Assembly: GCF_035650855.1 (NCBI RefSeq)
Contig: NZ_DASRGV010000052.1
Span: forward strand, 1 to 24,836
Source: Actinocrinis sp035650855
Lineage (GTDB): Bacteria; Actinomycetota; Actinomycetes; Streptomycetales; Catenulisporaceae
Length of the DNA: 24,836 bases
Direction of reading: 5' to 3'
The notes under the pieces were generated by a model that ran no database searches, was not told the DNA's origin, and was given only the letters and a program-made list of their open reading frames with translations. Of this stretch, positions 14,730-20,631 are shown piece by piece. Every line of letters starts with the position of its first letter. The first letter of the stretch is position 1. Both the position numbers and the translations under genes were made by a program.

Positions 14730-16030
14730 CCGTCACCCCGCCCCCGGGCGGCGAACAGAACCCTGCCGGCGCTTCGTCCGCGCCCGCGACGCCGGACCCG
14801 TACCTCGCCGGACTGCGGCTCTCCGGGCGGCGCGTCGTCGTGGTCGGCGGCGGACCGGTCGCCTCGCGCCGCGTCGCCGGACTGCTCGGCGCCGGCGCAC
14901 ACGTCGAGCTGATCGCGCCGCACGCCACCCCGGCGCTCGACGCCCTGGCCGCAGCGGGCCGCGTGGCCTGGCACGAACGCCCCTACCAGGCCGGCGACCT
15001 GGCCGACGCGTGGTACGCCGTGGCCGCGACCAACGACCAGGCGGTCAACGCCGCGGTCGCCGCCGAAGCCGAAGCCGCCCGCGTCTTCTGCTCCCGCGCC
15101 GACGACGCCGCGACCTCCACCGCATGGACCCCCGCGGTCGGACAGCACGCCGGAGTGCAGGTCGCAGTCCTCAGCCCCGGGGTGATGCACGGCGGCGACC
15201 CGCGCCGCTCCCAGCGGGTGCGCGACGCCGTCGTCGAGGGCCTGCGCGAAGGCACCCTCAACGCCCCCCGCTTCCGCGAACGCCCCGCCGGCGTCGCGCT
15301 GGTCGGCGGCGGGCCCGGCGACCCGGACCTGATCACCGTGCGCGGGCGGCGGCTGCTGGCCGAGGCCGACGTCGTGGTCGCCGACCGGCTCGCCCCCCAG
15401 GCGCTGCTCGACCAGCTCGCTCCCGACGTCGAGCTCGTCGACGCCGCGAAGATCCCGTACGGGCGGGCGATGGCGCAGCAGGAGATCAACCGGATCCTGA
15501 TCGAGCGCGCAAAGGCCGGGAGGTTCGTGGTCCGGCTCAAGGGCGGCGACCCGTACGTGTTCGGCCGCGGCTACGAGGAGCTGATCGCCTGCACCGAGGC
15601 CGGCATCGCGGTCACCGTCGTGCCCGGGATCACCAGCTCGGTCGCCGTGCCCGCACTGGCGGGCATCCCGGTCACGCACCGCGGGGTGGCGCACGAGTTC
15701 ACCGTCGTCTCCGGGCACATCGCCCCGGACCACCCCGACTCGCTGGTCGACTGGGCCGCACTCGCGCAGGCGCGCGGCACGCTGGTGCTGCTCATGGCCG
15801 TCGAGCGCATCGGCGCGATCGCACAGACCCTGATCGGGCACGGTAAGGACCCTGCGACGCCGCTGGCCGCGATCCAGGACGGCGCGATGCCCGGTCAGCG
15901 CGCCGTGCACACCACCCTCGGGAACGCCGCGGCGGACCTCGCGGCCGCAGGGGTGCGCCCGCCGGCGATCGTCGTGCTCGGCCCGGTCGTCGCCCTGGCC
16001 CGCGACACGGCGCGCACGGCGGGGTCCTGA
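14726..16030 (+). CDS. cysG/cobA: CysG-like precorrin-2 dehydrogenase / uroporphyrinogen-III C-methyltransferase
   Basis: A 434-residue bifunctional enzyme supplying the tetrapyrrole entry point: uroporphyrinogen III is methylated at C2 and C7 to precorrin-2, then oxidised to sirohydrochlorin, the substrate of CbiX. Residues ~28-185 are the Met8/CysG-N dehydrogenase with the NAD-binding VVVVGGGPVASRR (37-49) and AVAATNDQAVN. Residues ~190-430 are the SAM methylase (CobA/SUMT): LVGGGPGDPDLITVRG, ADVVVADRLAPQALL, RLKGGDPYVFGRGYEE, VPGITSSVAVPALAGIPVTHRG. A ~25-residue Pro/Ala-rich N-terminus precedes it. The GTG at 14726 overlaps the bluB-cobT stop by 4 bp. Siroheme could also be a product if the dehydrogenase domain chelates iron. 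Confidence 0.93.
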   Translation: MTVTPPPGGEQNPAGASSAPATPDPYLAGLRLSGRRVVVVGGGPVASRRVAGLLGAGAHVELIAPHATPALDALAAAGRVAWHERPYQAGDLADAWYAVAATNDQAVNAAVAAEAEAARVFCSRADDAATSTAWTPAVGQHAGVQVAVLSPGVMHGGDPRRSQRVRDAVVEGLREGTLNAPRFRERPAGVALVGGGPGDPDLITVRGRRLLAEADVVVADRLAPQALLDQLAPDVELVDAAKIPYGRAMAQQEINRILIERAKAGRFVVRLKGGDPYVFGRGYEELIACTEAGIAVTVVPGITSSVAVPALAGIPVTHRGVAHEFTVVSGHIAPDHPDSLVDWAALAQARGTLVLLMAVERIGAIAQTLIGHGKDPATPLAAIQDGAMPGQRAVHTTLGNAAADLAAAGVRPPAIVVLGPVVALARDTARTAGS

Positions 16031-16035
16031 CCGAG

Positions 16036-16878
16036 GTGCCGCTGGACCTGACCGGGCGGCTGGTGCGCCTCGCCCGGGCCGACGACCCGCGGCTGCACGA
16101 CTACGTGGGCCTGACCGACATGCAACTGCGCACCCGCACCGAACCGGAAGCGGGCCTGTTCATCGCCGAGGGCGAGAAAGTCATCGCGCGCGCCGTCGAC
16201 GCCGGATATCCGATGCGCTCGATGCTGCTGTCCGACAAATGGCTGCCCGTGATGGGCCCGGTGCTCGAGCGCACCAACGCGCCGGTGTACGTCGGCGGGA
16301 TTGACCTGCTGGAACAGGTCACCGGCTTCCACGTGCACCGCGGCGCCCTGGCCGCGATGAGCCGGCTGCCGCTGCCCGACCCCGCCGCACTCCTGGAGCG
16401 CTCGCAGCGCGTGGTGGTGCTGGAGAAGGTCAACAACCACACCAACATCGGCGCGATCTTCCGCAGCGCGGCCGCGCTCGGCATGGACGCGGTGCTGCTC
16501 GCCCCTGACTGCGCCGACCCGCTCTACCGGCGCGCGGTACGCGTCTCGATGGGCACCGTGTTCGCGGTCCCGTACGCGCGTCTAGGCGCAGACCCCGACG
16601 GACCGCCGTGGCCGCGCGCCCTGGACCTGCTGGCCGAGCACGGATACCGGCGCCTGGCGCTGACCCCCGCGCCGGACGCGATCGACCTGCGCGAGCTGCG
16701 CCTCGGGCCGCGGGAGAAGGTCGCGCTGCTGCTCGGCTCCGAGGGCGAAGGACTCTCCCCGCGCGCCTTTGCGGCCTGCGACCTGCGAGTACGCATCCCG
16801 ATGGCGCCCGGGGTCGACTCGCTGAACGTCGCAGCGGCGGCCGCGGTCGCGTGCTACGCCCTGACCGGGACCGGCTGA
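16036..16878 (+). CDS. TrmH/SpoU-family RNA 2'-O-ribose methyltransferase
   Basis: A 280-residue SPOUT-class methyltransferase, probably modifying the 2'-OH of a nucleotide in rRNA or tRNA. All three SpoU motifs are present: NNHTNIGAIFRSAAALG (from ~133), LLGSEGEGL (~233) and IPMAPGVDSLNVAAAAAV (S262-L263-N264). The N-terminal ~100 residues contain FIAEGEKVIARA, the substrate-binding module typical of RNA-binding TrmH proteins. The GTG at 16036 starts 5 bp after the cysG-like stop, so it is co-transcribed with B12 genes although no B12 role is evident. A strong hairpin follows 12 nt after its stop. The exact RNA target cannot be read from the sequence. Confidence 0.9.
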   Translation: MPLDLTGRLVRLARADDPRLHDYVGLTDMQLRTRTEPEAGLFIAEGEKVIARAVDAGYPMRSMLLSDKWLPVMGPVLERTNAPVYVGGIDLLEQVTGFHVHRGALAAMSRLPLPDPAALLERSQRVVVLEKVNNHTNIGAIFRSAAALGMDAVLLAPDCADPLYRRAVRVSMGTVFAVPYARLGADPDGPPWPRALDLLAEHGYRRLALTPAPDAIDLRELRLGPREKVALLLGSEGEGLSPRAFAACDLRVRIPMAPGVDSLNVAAAAAVACYALTGTG

Positions 16879-16890
16879 CCGACTCGCCTG

Positions 16891-16919
16891 TCCCGGTGCC
16901 AGGATGCCTGGTGCCGGGA
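16891..16919 (+). terminator. Strong hairpin terminator after the cobalamin operon
   Basis: The + strand transcript of 16891-16919 folds into a 13-pair stem (arms 16891-16903 and 16907-16919) closed by a 3-nt loop (AUG). Two of the pairs are G-U wobbles; in the minus-strand transcript the same positions would be A-C mismatches, so the structure favours + strand transcripts. It lies just downstream of the TrmH gene at the end of the B12 run. There is no U-tract, as is common in high-GC actinobacteria. Confidence 0.65.
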
Positions 16920-16980
16920 TGCTGCCGTAGCCGCCGAGCGTCAGCGAGGCGGCGGAGCGCGCGGCAACCACCTGGCTGGC

Positions 16981-17074
16981 GTCCCGCTCAACGGGACAGC
17001 CAACCGGTTGTCCTGCGCAACGAGACAACCAACCGGCAACCTCGGATGTCCGAGTCAAACGGACACCACCGACC
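16981..17074. repeat. Three imperfect ~27-bp hairpin-forming direct repeats between convergent genes
   Basis: Units begin at 16981, 17010 and 17048. The first two match at 23 of 27 positions; the third is more diverged. Each contains a palindrome: GTCCCG-CTCAA-CGGGAC in unit 1, GGTTGTC/GACAACC around unit 2, TGTCCG-AGTCAAA-CGGACA in unit 3. In unit 1 the stem extends through TGGC/GCCA past a bulged base. They sit between trmH (+) and gatD (-), so they could act as terminators for gatD or for both directions, or be an intergenic repeat family. Confidence 0.55.
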
Positions 17075-17141
17075 GCCCGCTCCGTCATTTACCGGACGGT
17101 CTATGAGCGGGACAAGATCGCGAGAAGCAGTCAGTCCCGGT

Positions 17142-17879
17142 CTACGCGCCGACAGCCGCGAGCCGCTCCTTGCGCAGGCGCAGGTGCCAGCCGTCATCCA
17201 CCGGGGACGCGGCCGGGTTGCCGTCGGCCCAGGACAGGACCAGGTCCGCGAGCGCCGGGTTGCGGGCGAGCACCGGGCCGTGCAGGTACGTGCCCGCGAT
17301 CTTCCCCGTGTGCGCGCCGTCCGTGCCGGCCCCGGCACCGTTTCCGTTGCCGACCCGCACCGTGCCCAGCGGCCGCACGCCCTCACCCAGCAGCGTGGTG
17401 CCCATGTGGTTCTCGAACCCGGTCAGCGCGCCCAAACCCACGCCGCCGACCGTCAGTTGCGGATCGGCGTCCGCGACCACCTCGCCGACGCAGCGCACAC
17501 TGCCGCGATGCGAGGTCACGTCGATCAGCCCCAGCGCCGGCAGCACGCCCTCCTGCTCGTCGTAGAAGGTGTGGCCCATCAGCTGGAAACCCGCGCACAC
17601 CGCGAGCACCGCCGCTCCGCGCTCCGTCGCCCGCGTCAGACCCGGGTCCTTGCGCAACCGCTCGGCGGCCAGGCGCTGCGGACGGTCCTCGCCGCCGCCG
17701 ATCAGGTAGATGTCGCCCTGCTGCGGGATCGGCTGGTCGCTGCGCACGTCCACCCGCTCCACCGCGTGCCCGCGCGCCGCCGCCCGGTACGCCAGGATCA
17801 GCGCGTTGCCCTGATCCCCGTACGTGGACAGCAGATCCGGGTAGATCCACACGATCCGCAGTGCACTGTCACTCGCCAC
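17142..17879 (-). CDS. gatD: Lipid II isoglutaminyl synthase, glutamine amidotransferase subunit
   Basis: GatD hydrolyses glutamine and passes ammonia to MurT, which amidates the alpha-carboxyl of D-Glu in lipid II to D-isoglutamine. The protein is 245 residues, the usual size. Markers are the start IVWIYPDLLSTYGDQGNA, IYLIGGGEDRPQ, the nucleophile elbow AVLAVCAGFQLMGH with the catalytic Cys, GFENHMG, and IAGTYLHGPVLARNP with the catalytic His. The GTG at 17879 begins 2 nt after the murT stop, with a GAGGGTGG-like site upstream. A Gly/Asn/Ala-rich loop (VGNGNGAGAGTDG) precedes the His motif. No partner other than MurT is needed. Confidence 0.92.
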   Translation of the reverse strand: MASDSALRIVWIYPDLLSTYGDQGNALILAYRAAARGHAVERVDVRSDQPIPQQGDIYLIGGGEDRPQRLAAERLRKDPGLTRATERGAAVLAVCAGFQLMGHTFYDEQEGVLPALGLIDVTSHRGSVRCVGEVVADADPQLTVGGVGLGALTGFENHMGTTLLGEGVRPLGTVRVGNGNGAGAGTDGAHTGKIAGTYLHGPVLARNPALADLVLSWADGNPAASPVDDGWHLRLRKERLAAVGA

Positions 17880-17881
17880 GA

Positions 17882-19195
17882 TCAGGCACCCACCCTCGCG
17901 CGCAGCTGCTGGAACGCCGTGTAGTTCGCGATCACGTCGATCAGTCCCTCGGGCGCCGCGTCGACGGCGGCGTCCACGTCGTCGTACACGGTGAACTCGA
18001 CCCCGGCGACCTGCAGGCGCACCGCCAGATCCAGGCGCCGCTGCCCGATCACCAGCACCGGCCGGCCGGCCAGGCGCGTGTAGTCCACATCCCACAGCCA
18101 GGAGGTGTCCGTGCCGTCGGCGGACAGGGCGTTGACCGACAGCAGCACCGGATGCCCGGCGCCGCCACCGTCGGCGCCGCCGGCGTCCGCCTCGGCCGCG
18201 ACCAGGTCGAAGGTCTCCAGCCAGCCCGCGGGGTTCTTCGCCAGCAGCAGGCGCAGCCGCCGTCCCCGGTAGGTGACCGTGTCATAGCGGCCGGCGACCG
18301 CGGTGACCTGCTCCATGCGCGAGACCGCGCGCTGCGGGTCCACGCCGAACAGGGAGGCGACCGCCGCGGCCGTCGTCGCGTTCGCGCGGTTCGCGCGGCC
18401 CGGCAGTCGCAACCCGCCCAGCTCCACGCGCACGCCGAGCGGGTCGCGCAGCGCGTCGCCGTCCAAGCTCCACGCGGGCGCGGGACGGCGGAAGTCGCAC
18501 TTGGCGCAGTGCCAGTCGGCGCTCGGGCGCTGCAGCACGCCGCCGCAGCGCGGGCAGGACCAGGCATCCTCCTGCCACGCCTGTCCGGCCGCGACCCACA
18601 CCACGTTCGCGACCTCGCCCGCGGCCCACACCACCAGCGGGTCGTCGCAGTTGGCCACGACGGTGGCCGCGGTGCCGGCCAGGCCGTCGCGCCAGCGCTG
18701 GGCGAGCATCCGGGTTTCGGCGGCGCGGTCGAGCTGGTCGCGCGAGAGGTTCAGCAGCGCGATCACCCGCGGCTTGGTCTGCGCGGCCACCGTGGGGAGG
18801 TACTTCTCGTCGACCTCGATCACGGCGTGCCGAGCGTCGCGGTCGGAGGCCATCGCGGCGGTGATCCCGGCGGGCATGTTCGCGCCCAGCGCGTTGGACA
18901 CCACCGGTCCCAGCGCCCGCAGCGCCTCGGCGATCAGGCGGGTGGTGGTGGTCTTGCCGTTGGTCGCGGACACCAGCACGCAGTCGCGTCCGGCGGTCAG
19001 CCGCGCCAGCAGTTGCGGGTCCAGACGCAGCGCTACCCGACCGCCGATCACCGCGCCTGAGCCGCGCCCGGCGGCGCGCGAGACCGCGCCGGTCACCTTG
19101 CCCGCCGCCACCGCGACCTTCGCGCGCGGCGGCAGCGGTGCGCCCGCCTTGCCTGCCGCGTCGTGGTCGTGCCCGCTCGCCACCGTCGTCGTCAC
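17882..19195 (-). CDS. murT: Lipid II isoglutaminyl synthase, Mur-ligase-like subunit
   Basis: MurT is the ATP-dependent subunit of the MurT-GatD complex that amidates lipid II, a cytoplasmic step of peptidoglycan synthesis. The 437-residue protein has the Mur-ligase P-loop SATNGKTTTTRLIAEAL, VIEVDEKYLP, NLSRDQLDR, and a four-Cys zinc ribbon (CPRCGG ... CAKC) inserted in the central domain as in other MurT proteins. The C-terminal DUF1727-type region includes AKNPAGWLET and DVDYTRLAGRPV. The GTG at 19195 was chosen because GGAAGGG lies 7 nt upstream (19208-19202); the frame remains open to 19270, but the extra residues are unlike MurT. The first ~25 residues are a short His/Ala/Gly-rich leader. 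It is followed directly by gatD. Confidence 0.92.
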   Translation of the reverse strand: MTTTVASGHDHDAAGKAGAPLPPRAKVAVAAGKVTGAVSRAAGRGSGAVIGGRVALRLDPQLLARLTAGRDCVLVSATNGKTTTTRLIAEALRALGPVVSNALGANMPAGITAAMASDRDARHAVIEVDEKYLPTVAAQTKPRVIALLNLSRDQLDRAAETRMLAQRWRDGLAGTAATVVANCDDPLVVWAAGEVANVVWVAAGQAWQEDAWSCPRCGGVLQRPSADWHCAKCDFRRPAPAWSLDGDALRDPLGVRVELGGLRLPGRANRANATTAAAVASLFGVDPQRAVSRMEQVTAVAGRYDTVTYRGRRLRLLLAKNPAGWLETFDLVAAEADAGGADGGGAGHPVLLSVNALSADGTDTSWLWDVDYTRLAGRPVLVIGQRRLDLAVRLQVAGVEFTVYDDVDAAVDAAPEGLIDVIANYTAFQQLRARVGA

Positions 19196-19270
19196 CCGGT
19201 GCCCTTCCGTTCCGCCGCCGCGCCACGCCGAACCGGCCGGACCGCGTTGTTGAAGCGCGCCGCGGCGCAC

Positions 19271-19276
19271 ATGCTA
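19271..19276 (-). promoter_or_regulatory. murT: Possible -10 element of murT-gatD
   Basis: TAGCAT on the minus strand fits the actinobacterial TANNNT pattern and lies about 75 nt upstream of the murT GTG, within the 203-bp gap (19196-19398) before the upstream gene. No clear -35 hexamer is visible at 16-18 nt spacing, so this is a suggestion only. Confidence 0.25.
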
Positions 19277-19398
19277 CCGCCCGCCATGATCCGCCGTGTT
19301 ACCGCCGGGGACCGCAGGCACTTCGGGAACTGCCGGCGCTCGGCGTTCGCTGACCGCCCTCGCCCGGATCCCGAAGACCTGCGCGACCTGACGCCTGG

Positions 19399-20472
19399 TC
19401 AGAACAGCGCCAGGTCCGCGCACGAACGCATGGTGCGCCGCGTCGTGCCGCCGCCCGGCGCCTGGACGTCCACCGGGTCGCCGAACTCGAACAGGTCCAC
19501 GGTCACCGCGTGATCCGCCGTCGGGTCGTCCGCCGGGGTCCAGTGCGGCAGCTCCAGGCGCAGCCGCACGATCCGCGGCCCGCTCTCGGCCGCGTCCTCG
19601 CTCGCGGTGCCGGAGAAATCCGGGACGGCCTCGCTCACCGCGTCCGACTCGTCCACGAACGCGGTGAGCACCAGCGTGTTCGCGCCGTGGTCGCGCAGCT
19701 GCCGGGCCAGGCGGGCCAGCAGCCGGTCCGGGTCCGCGGGCTTCGGCTTGAGCGTGACCGCGTACCCGGTCAGCACCTGCCCGTCGAACTCCTGGCGTCC
19801 CGCGGCCGTCACCGCGCCCGCCGCGCGCACACCGGCCGCCAGCACCGCGGGCTCCGCGTAGGCGTGCACACCGCATGCGTCGTTCTCGCTGAAGGTCTGC
19901 CAGGCGCGCTGCGGTCCGTCCTCGTCCTTCTCGTCCTGCGCGTCCAACGACTCGTCGTCCTCGGCCGCCGCGTCCGGGTCGTCGACGCCGTCGAGGTCAA
20001 CGTCGGCCTCGTCGAGCAGATCGGCCTCGTCCGCCTCAGCCTCCAGCTCCGCGTCCGAGTCGATCTCCTCGCCGAGGTCCGCGTCGTCTTCGACCTCGTC
20101 CTCGTCGTCCACAGGAGAGACCACCGTCGCCGCACCGCCCGCTTTCGCGGCCGAGGCGTTCTTGCCGCCGCCGAGCTGTGCTTGCACCTCGTCATCCAGG
20201 ATCGGCGCGCGGTACACGCTGGAGCCGACGCGTACGTATTCGAACGCGTGCTTACCGCGGATCACCGTCGCGCGCGAGCGGCGCGTCTCGAAGTCCACCG
20301 CGCCCTCGCCGATCGCGGTGCCCGAGCCGTGGCGGCAGCGCCACGTGGTCGACATCGACGCGGTCTCGAGACCCGCCAGCAGCTGCGCGATTTGCTCGGC
20401 GCTGACCGCCGTGCCGCTGCCCGCGCCCGCCGCGCTCTTACCCCGCCCGAACAGCCGTATCGACGCCATCAT
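19399..20472 (-). CDS. Uncharacterised protein with long acidic central segment
   Basis: A 357-residue protein I do not recognise. The N-terminal ~115 residues look beta-rich (ASMSTTWRCRHGSG, GAVDFETRRSRATVI, FEYVRVGSSVYRAP). This loosely recalls LolA/LprG-like actinobacterial lipid-binding proteins, but there is no signal peptide or lipobox, so it should be cytoplasmic. Residues ~121-185 are almost entirely Asp, Glu and Ala. The C-terminal part (from ~186) is again folded-looking: GYAVTLKPKPADPDRLLARL, NTLVLTAFVDESDA, IVRLRLELPHWT. Two adjacent ATGs (20472, 20469) are possible starts with a GCGGGG site upstream. It is divergent from the helicase and 203 bp upstream of murT in the same orientation. 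Duplicate beta domains joined by an acidic linker are one possible architecture. Confidence 0.75.
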   Translation of the reverse strand: MMASIRLFGRGKSAAGAGSGTAVSAEQIAQLLAGLETASMSTTWRCRHGSGTAIGEGAVDFETRRSRATVIRGKHAFEYVRVGSSVYRAPILDDEVQAQLGGGKNASAAKAGGAATVVSPVDDEDEVEDDADLGEEIDSDAELEAEADEADLLDEADVDLDGVDDPDAAAEDDESLDAQDEKDEDGPQRAWQTFSENDACGVHAYAEPAVLAAGVRAAGAVTAAGRQEFDGQVLTGYAVTLKPKPADPDRLLARLARQLRDHGANTLVLTAFVDESDAVSEAVPDFSGTASEDAAESGPRIVRLRLELPHWTPADDPTADHAVTVDLFEFGDPVDVQAPGGGTTRRTMRSCADLALF

Positions 20473-20517
20473 GGCCCCGCAGCCTAGCGGTCCCGGCCCA
20501 GCTCGCGGTAGCCGACG

Positions 20518-20591
20518 CCCACCATCTGAACCCCGGGCGCGCCGCGCCCGCGCCCCTGCCCGCCGCCCACCACCCGAACCCCGCCCGCGCC
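20518..20591. repeat. 26-bp direct repeat pair in the divergent promoter region
   Basis: Copies at 20518-20543 and 20566-20591 match at 22 of 26 positions (each begins CCCACCA and contains GAACCCCG), 48 bp apart start to start. They lie between the acidic-protein gene (-) and the helicase gene (+). They could be operator copies or a local duplication; part of the similarity comes from the low-complexity C-rich sequence. Confidence 0.4.
20547..20586 (-). promoter_or_regulatory. G-quadruplex-type motif in the divergent promoter region
   Basis: The minus strand has seven successive runs of three or four G separated by loops of 1, 3, 4, 4, 2 and 3 nt, which satisfies the usual G3+N1-7 quadruplex pattern with tracts to spare. 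It precedes the minus-strand gene starting at 20472 by about 75 nt and is on that gene's non-template strand. G-rich runs are common in such genomes, so function is uncertain. Confidence 0.4.
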
Positions 20592-20631
20592 ACGGCGAAA
20601 ACCCGCCGCCGGCGCTGCGAGAATACCGGGC

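Noticed and set aside
16981..17074. CRISPR array
   Set aside because: Only three diverged units with 2- and 11-nt gaps between them and no spacers of uniform length; no cas genes nearby.
19321..19376. 8-bp inverted repeat CTTCGGGA/TCCCGAAG
   Set aside because: The arms are perfect but 40 nt apart; such pairs are expected by chance in 25 kb and the position does not favour a terminator or operator.
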